In this document: positions 57,967 to 64,000 of the stretch, piece after piece
Layout: each line of letters begins with the position of its first letter
Position numbering within the stretch: the first letter of the stretch is position 1
DNA from: Phoronis australis
Lineage: Eukaryota > Phoronida > Phoronidae
Reading direction: 5' to 3'
Assembly: GCA_002633005.1 (NCBI GenBank)
Contig: NMRA01000379.1
Location: 62,001 to 126,000, forward strand
Length of the DNA: 64,000 bases
Program-made: the position numbers and the translations under genes
The notes under the pieces: generated by a model
Seen by the model: the letters and a program-made list of their open reading frames with translations, nothing else
The model's database searches: none
What the model was told of the DNA's origin: nothing

Positions 57967-59503
57967 ATAAGTGATTTGTGGGCTTGACAACAACTGACAC
58001 TTGATGTATTCTTGAGATTATGCTAAAAAAGTTGGGTTGATGTATGACGTCACTTTATTCACTAAACCATCATCAGTTCCTCTCAAGCCTAGAAATCGCA
58101 TTTCAGTTCAGCAAGGACCAGTTTTATAATCATAATAAGTGGTCTAACTTGCATTGTTTTCTTGACAGAAGGTGGGTTCATGGAGCCTTTGATTACTGCT
58201 TGTGAAGGGCAGGTCACAAATAGTACTACATACTTCTGATGAACAGTTGTGCAGTCACCCACGAGGTCCACTTTAGATTAGACTTGTTATCAATACATGT
58301 CAGTTTTAGTTTTCTCTTTATCCATAAATAGATGGTCACAGACACCATAACTATAATTTCTTCTCAGAGTTCACAATGCTCTCCACAACTGACTTTGAAT
58401 TAACACTTTGAATGCATTGAATCAATTCTATTTTTGCCTAGACAGAATCACATGCCACCCATGAGGCGAGTATGCAAACCACCCGCTTATTTCCTATACT
58501 TGGCAACATACGTCCCAGTTCACTTATTTCTTTCCAAATTCAATGCTACTTCACAAATGAATCACTGCATAATTGCACTACAAGAAATTATTGGACTGTA
58601 ATTGTTTCAACACCTCACATGTCCCCAGGTTGGTCAACACATGTCCATGCTATAAACATTCCCACTAAATAAGATTGGCCCAAACCCCGCCTATCAGGGT
58701 AAACGGTGGGGTTTGGCAGATTGAACTAGACCATATTTATCCACCTTGGCTGAGTCGCGCTCGGCTCACTATCAAAGGGATGCCGCCAAGCTGCTCTATT
58801 CATCGAGTCAGGAGCGAGGATAATTGGCTTCGCTCATGCGGATATGATCAGCTGATTACAATCTAGCGTAGCAGACTGTACTTTTTATGGAGTTTTATGT
58901 AGTTTTTACTGTAATATTTGAAAAGAGGAGCAAAAAGAAATATGAGTACAACTTTGAATTTTTCAAACCGGCCCAGGATAAGAGATTTTGCAACACAGCA
59001 ACACTCACGATTACTTTCATTCGGCGGGCACGAATACAAAAATATAGGACCCAAGTTATTTAGATTTTGCAACACATGCATTGCAATATTCAAAATACGT
59101 TTATTATGAATCTTACAAGCTGTAAAATGACGTTGTTTAATTTCATTGTGCTCATTCATTGTTATCCGTCAAATTGGAAATTTCCGAGATGTGATCTGCG
59201 GCGTGCGCGTATGTGTACAAAACACGTGATGTTATGTACGAACATTAAGAAACTTTAGCATGCCGTTATTATTGACAGGGACACGATAAAACGAATTTGG
59301 ATTTTGACTATAGTCCTGATACAGCGAGCTGGCTGACCACTGCGTCAGTGTCTCCGTTAGACCCAGAAATTTCACACAGCCCGGGTAGTTCACCTCGTCC
59401 CCAACATGTAGATCGAGCCTTGGACTATTAATGTTTTACTCCACAGTAGAGCTAACGACCGTCGGCCTGTGCACACAAAATCTGTGAGTTAACCGGCACT
59501 CAC

Positions 59504-59620
59504 CTTGCACGTTTCAGCCGTTTAAGTGAAAAACAATCTAGCAAACGCCATTTTCTTGCATAATCCTCCACCTTTTGTAACAAAAAAAGTCTGTCGTCGA
59601 TGACCCGCACACGCACTCAC
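59504..59620 (-). promoter_or_regulatory. Possible internal promoter and 5' exon in RhoGAP intron
   Basis: On the minus strand a strong donor (gcaag before gtgagt, 59498-59503) follows a CpG-richer patch with CACGTGAC and TGACG sites upstream near 59640-59660. No open frame of note, so it would be a non-coding first exon of a short transcript. Speculative. Confidence 0.2.
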
Positions 59621-60318
59621 TCTCATACGCAGACGAACTTCAACAAAAACGTCACGTGACAACATGTGTGTTCATCCAGATTATTCTCGTGTTGTGGGCT
59701 ACGATGTAGCGCAGATCTGGACTTAATCGCAATTAATCTGGACTCCACATGAACTTTAAAAATTGTAAAACATAAGGAAGATTTCAGGTAATTTGTCGAG
59801 TTGAAACTATATTTTTATTCAAGAGTTCAAGTTTTCCTATCGACGATGGCAATTTAGTCGGCAAGTTTTCACTCTGGGATTTCAGCACACTTTTTTGAAA
59901 AATTATTGTAATTTAACAACGAAGTTTGATAGCAATGCACCACAATTTTGTAGAAAGACTGTCATAGGCTACAAATACGTCAAAGAGCGTAAATTTGATA
60001 AATCCGGAATTGCCTTAGGCTACAATAAATGTCCCCTCCCCGTGAAATGAATTTTTCTAAGCATTTATTAGAGCCAGTGCAGTATACAGCTTTCCACCAA
60101 GGCTAGGTGATGCAATGACATTATTCTTTGTTGCATTAGTTAACTGGTCTTGGCTAATTATCATTTTATAGCCTGGTCATCCATTCAGCCAAAAGTAGTT
60201 CCATAGGTGGCTTATTAGCCAATTATTCACGCATGCTGACTCACTGAGAAGCCTGATAAGAGTGAAGGTGGATAAATGCCTTGTTCCTACAATTTCTTGT
60301 GGTAGTGGATGTGTTCAC

Positions 60319-60405
60319 GACATGTCTCCAGTTGGTCAACACATGTCCCCAGGTTGGTCAACACATGTCCCCAGGTGGTCAAAACATGTCCCCAGGTCTG
60401 TCAAG
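60319..60405. repeat. About 21-bp tandem repeat, four copies
   Basis: The unit acatgtccccaggttggtca recurs four times with small changes. One more copy lies alone at about 58617-58645, 1.7 kb away. Confidence 0.85.
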
Positions 60406-60813
60406 ACTTGAAAGCAATCCCAGTTGTGTTCTTAAGGTTATGTAGGATCCTGACTACCTTCAGCTCACAAATGGCTAAATAGGATTCATATGAAACTTTC
60501 AGATACAACACTTCAGGCATGCTGATAGGAATTGTTTATAAAATGCTCCACTTTTACATCGGGGGCAATCAAAAACAGAACAATTGAGATTTCTATGAAA
60601 ACAACTCATAAATACAGTTTTGTATATATTTGGCAGACTTGTCGATCAGGTCCTACATAACCTTGGTAAGCTTTACAACTGTAAGAATACATCTACCTAT
60701 TCACAGGCCGCAGTTTGGACCCCTCAACTATACTGCTCTTCTCTGTCAACCATCCCTTTGTCCTCAAGTCTCTCCCTATTTGTTTCTATGTCACCTGACC
60801 CCTGTCTACTTAC

Positions 60814-61023
60814 CTGCTGCCTGTATGAGCTCTTCGTACAGGTAGTTGGGTATGAGTGGCTCAGACAGATCACTGAAGAAGCCCTTAAGTGCTGTTGCCA
60901 CAGCATTAACGGGTATGTCCAGCGAATGAAAGTCGACCATCTTGTCCTCGGTGAAACGTGCCTGTAGCTGTTCCACATGGGCCTTGTTGCCAGGCACGCG
61001 GTAGATACCTTCTGCCTCTAAAC
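60814..61023 (-). CDS. p190RhoGAP-like, RhoGAP exon with arginine finger
   Basis: Acceptor tcaaccccag and donor gtaagt. It encodes LEAEGIYRVPGNKAHVEQLQ, FTEDKMVDFHSLDIPVNAVA and TALKGFFSDLSEPLIPNYLY, then EELIQAA with phase 1. The catalytic arginine finger is the Arg of IYRVPG, and the conserved Lys of ALKGFF and the PLIP block are present. This is the GTPase-activating core for Rho-family GTPases. Vertebrate p190 has YRVSG; the Pro form is known to me from invertebrate p190, so it is probably not a defect. Frames drawn upstream of the acceptor are intron. Confidence 0.92.
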
Positions 61024-62010
61024 CTGGGGTTGAAGGAACACAAAGCAATAAATTTGTCGCAAAATTTGACTTGGGGCTTTTACCATTACAAAATTGGCTT
61101 TGACCCATTTTTCTCAGTGAGACTCAGTGGGCTTAGAAAAACAGGCAGCTTGTTATTGGCTTAGACCACCCTTGGTGCGCAGACAGCATTATGACCAATG
61201 TACCCCACTAGTACCCCATCTGGTGTCTGGTCTTGGAACCAGCTCACTTAGCAGCATGGCAATATTGTGTTCAGTCCACGAAATGACTTGGCTCATTCAG
61301 AACTCAAGCAATGACAAACAGCCATTTTTTCCAATATTTCACAGGGACTCCCTAAACACAGAAGACGCTGTACTCATTGAACGAGTCCATCCATAACAAC
61401 GTGTTGTGTGTATGTCACCTTATTCACCTGAGCACAAGAGCACACCCTGATACGAACCCCAACTTTGCATTTACTCTTGTGAATAGGTATACCTCTCAGG
61501 GAAATAAGCATATGTCAAACCTCTTCTGTTGCTTGTAGGAGTGTCTACACACGACTGGCATCAGAAAATAGATCAGACACCCATAAAACGTTAATTGCAA
61601 GCACATGACAAGTGAATCACTATTTACATTCTTGGTCGTGGACTTATCAATGTATAGTTATATGGACTAATGCACGAATGTGCAATGCAACCACAACAGC
61701 ATATAAGCACAACCCTGCTGTTTGGAGCTCTCCCTTCATATGTCTGTGGAATCCTTCTACCCAGACTGATATAGTACAGATTTCCAGTTATCCATTTTGA
61801 AGTAGATAAAACATAGGGAGAGGATACCGAGAGTCCTTCAAACACTGGAGTGGACTTGATATCTTAGGTCCTGCTAAGGCTTTTATTCAATTTCTAATGT
61901 CATTGGACTAGAACAAATCTGTTACTGTCACAGCCAATCTGTGCATTTTCTCAGCTTGAAAACAGATAACCGAAAACCTCAGGTATTAACATAGGGTATA
62001 TTGCGGTTAC

Positions 62011-62182
62011 CTTCAGCCTCGACAAACTTGATACACTTTTCTACAAAGACTGGTACTAGCTGGCCCTCATTTTGCACAAAGTTCTGTAGTGTGTTAGTGG
62101 TCTGGCGTGGCATCAGCTTGGCCTCTTTCTTCTTCCTCAATGACTTACGCTGTATCTTCTGCTTCTCCTTTAGACGGCGCTC
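62011..62182 (-). CDS. p190RhoGAP-like, exon before the GAP core (basic linker and domain start)
   Basis: Acceptor ctgcaatattcag and donor gtaacc. It encodes ERRLKEKQKIQRKSLRKKKE, then AKLMPRQTTNTLQNFVQNEG and QLVPVFVEKCIKFVEAE, phase 1 into the next exon. The Lys/Arg/Glu-rich segment before the domain and the start PVFVEKCIKFVE correspond to the p190 C-terminal layout (PLFVEKCVEFIE). The upstream FF-domain and GTPase exons are not found between here and 64000, so they must lie beyond the right edge or after a long intron. Strong call from phase and homology. Confidence 0.88.
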
Positions 62183-62466
62183 CTGAATATTGCAGAGTAT
62201 TGGAAACTACTGTAAACATTCTCCAGTTTCGAAGAGACTCAAAGATTTGAGGGAAGGAAATTCGAGCCGGAATTGATTTTTTGTCAATACTGAAGATTGG
62301 GACATGGGTGATTTTGTTTTGGTGTACACCACACTTCTCAAATGTCCCACATTGCATACTGTATGAACAGTCTAAAATTTATAGTTAAAACAGGTGACAT
62401 TTCTAACTGGTGACACGTTACAAAGTACAACTGCAAAATATGTGTAGCCACTATCAGGTTAGTTGC

Positions 62467-62575
62467 ATAATATGGGTAAATTGACCTATTTCTAACGTGG
62501 GTAAATTGACCTATTTCTAACATAGCTAAGTTGGCCTCTTTCTGATGTGGGTAAGAAAACCTATTTCTAAACTTG
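62467..62575. repeat. About 29-bp degenerate tandem repeat, four copies
   Basis: The unit tgggtaaattgacctatttc plus taac recurs four times with substitutions, in the intron upstream of exon 62011-62182. Confidence 0.8.
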
Positions 62576-62654
62576 AGTACAAGCTCCAACCATCTCAAAC
62601 TAGAGAATGTTTAATGTAAAAATCATATTTTCCAAGTAGCTGCGTTGCCACTTA

Positions 62655-63270
62655 ATATTAAGAGTTAAAGGAGAACACCACCCAAAAAAAGCAACCTAGT
62701 TTGAATCAATTTAGATCGAGTAGTTCCACTGTATAACTGCACGTACAGCTCTTTTACCCGACACTTGACGGCAGACGGAGGTGTTGAAATTAACTAATGA
62801 CGTCACAGGTTCAAATGTAGTGTGTTCAGCAGTTCACAACACGCTTACTGGTGTCAGCTTATCGCTTGAATTCATTGTTTTACACCAATAAATCATCAAA
62901 ATTTGATGTAAACCCTTACAAATACATCGAGTTATTGAACAAACATGTTATTTTATTTCGCTGTTACAGATTTTTAGGTATTTGAACATACCGTAGCCTA
63001 CAAAGTTCGGTAGGCCAATTTATCAAGGTCGGTCGCAGTAGTTTGGGGTCTGTTGGGTGATAGATTCAAGTTATTCGTCCGTGAAATACAGACAGGAGAA
63101 CAAAGCTGTGTGCTGTAATTTTAGACTTGCTTTTTTCAGTTCTAAACACACAAAATGCTTGCTATCCCGGCCAGTGGCTCGTAATCTAATCCGGTCCATC
63201 GCGGCCGGACTGAAGACATCACTAACACAAACCAGCCAAAGTTGGAAACTAAACTTCCAGTCCTGAAAAG
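62655..63270. repeat. Candidate DNA-transposon remnant
   Basis: It begins gttaaaggagaacaccaccc, resembling TTAA-flanked transposon ends, and contains a CpG-rich patch near 63170-63220 (ccggtccatcgcggccggac). The opposite terminus is not identified, so this is weak. Confidence 0.2.
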
Positions 63271-63469
63271 ACTATACTACTGAGCCAAAGAAAAATCTGC
63301 ACGTGATATTTTTGGTGAATTAGCCGAGAAACTGTATATCTACTTACTAGCTCAACGATGGCCGTGAAGTCAGGTTAGCCTTCCACATCGGAACCGTAAG
63401 GACAAAAGTTGTACAGTAACAAAGATTCGAATAATGTATATGAATGTCTAAGTAGCAGTAGTAGTAATA

Positions 63470-64000
63470 CACTTTATTCATGTTAAGACAAAAATACAAT
63501 TAATACAAACTTACACTTATGGAGACTCCGTGAAGGACCCGAAGGGTCCGCTGACCACGGAGACACCAGAGAATAAAAAATACAGTGTTACAGATAATCA
63601 AAATTACAAAATAAGGTGATAATGTAACTTAAAACTACTTGTAAAAAGACTAGGAGAGATTATCGAAAATAGTTACACACAAAGCAGTTGGGAATAGTGC
63701 ACTCAAGTCCATAGCTTTCAAAACAAACGTTTTTAAAATAATTTATAACAGAGGATAATGAATGGGTAAAAAAAAATTGGGAAACATTTCAGGAAGGTTA
63801 TTAATGATATGGGGTAAAGCATTGCGAACTGAATCTTCAGCAAATGATTTAGTACAACGAGGAGTTTGTAGAAGATGTCGTTTCCTAATGGAATGTTCAT
63901 GAACAGACCCACGGTTACTAAATTGAACGTGTTAAAAAATGAAGGTAAGTAATTACGAGCATATTTGTAGAAAAATTTAATTAAAGCAACAACATAGAAG
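63470..64000 (-). mobile_element. LINE 3' end
   Basis: On the minus strand the frame HEHSIRKRHLLQTPRCTKSF continues to AEDSVRNALPHIINNLPEMF, the typical C-terminal end of CR1/Jockey-type reverse transcriptases (R-T-x3-S...-WN-x-LP). A 3' UTR follows, with a short inverted repeat near 63520-63565 (ccgtgaaggacccgaagggt, then ccacgg) and AATAAA at about 63473-63478. It continues past the right edge. Confidence 0.7.

Noticed and set aside
1-64000. CRISPR arrays, operons, prophage or bacterial mobile elements
   Set aside because: Introns, eukaryotic retroelements and polyadenylation signals show nuclear animal DNA; tandem arrays here are minisatellites without spacer diversity.
1-64000. tRNA or rRNA genes
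   Set aside because: No convincing cloverleaf with A and B boxes or rRNA core sequence was seen by eye; a covariance-model search was not possible.

Overview
This window reads as nuclear DNA of a metazoan from a draft assembly. It has spliced genes with GT-AG introns, long introns, AT-rich spacers, degenerate CCCTAA (TTAGGG-type) arrays, many decayed retrotransposons, one isolated N at 2546 and a 158-base N gap. The mix of repeats (Penelope-like, Ty3/gypsy, CR1/L2-like and Tx1-like LINEs, THAP-encoding remnants) and the protein families suggest a marine invertebrate, perhaps a hemichordate, cephalochordate, echinoderm or lophotrochozoan. I cannot fix the species.

Layout, left to right. A nearly intact LINE reverse transcriptase (minus) sits at 1-740. 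A four-exon plus-strand gene (1123-6600) encodes a secreted protein with a signal peptide, a Thr-rich mucin-like stretch and a 12-cysteine three-finger (Ly6/uPAR-type) domain. An intronless minus-strand gene (9423-11084) encodes a 553-residue protein of no family I recognise, with three N-terminal repeats and a basic, Cys-ending tail. A phase-consistent minus-strand gene (25099 down to 15889) encodes a small EMI-like extracellular protein with a signal peptide and a C-terminal hydrophobic, GPI-signal-like tail. Its large intron holds a 37-bp minisatellite and several MITE-like repeats.

From 26.3 to 28.7 kb lie a decayed retroelement tail, an interstitial telomere-like array and a Penelope-like element with a GIY-YIG domain. 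Two intronless GILT (lysosomal thiol reductase) genes, both minus, lie 10.4 kb apart at 28977-29759 and 40145-40918. Both keep the CXXC active site and the GILT signature, and both carry a TATA box and a pair of CATGTGA boxes upstream. Between them are a THAP exon or fragment, the 3' half of a Ty3/gypsy element with a well-defined LTR, and MITE-like repeats.

From 43.2 to 45.9 kb two LINE remnants lie in opposite orientations. From 62.2 kb down to about 46.8 kb runs the 3' part of a p190RhoGAP (ARHGAP5/ARHGAP35-like) gene: four coding exons whose phases join exactly into a RhoGAP domain, then a probable 4.2-kb 3' UTR. Its introns contain many short tandem repeats. A LINE 3' end closes the window.

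The genes do not form an obvious pathway. The two GILT genes are a local duplication, and the EMI-like and three-finger genes are separate secreted or surface proteins. All spliced models were read by eye from splice sites, phase and domain match and have not been tested against transcripts.
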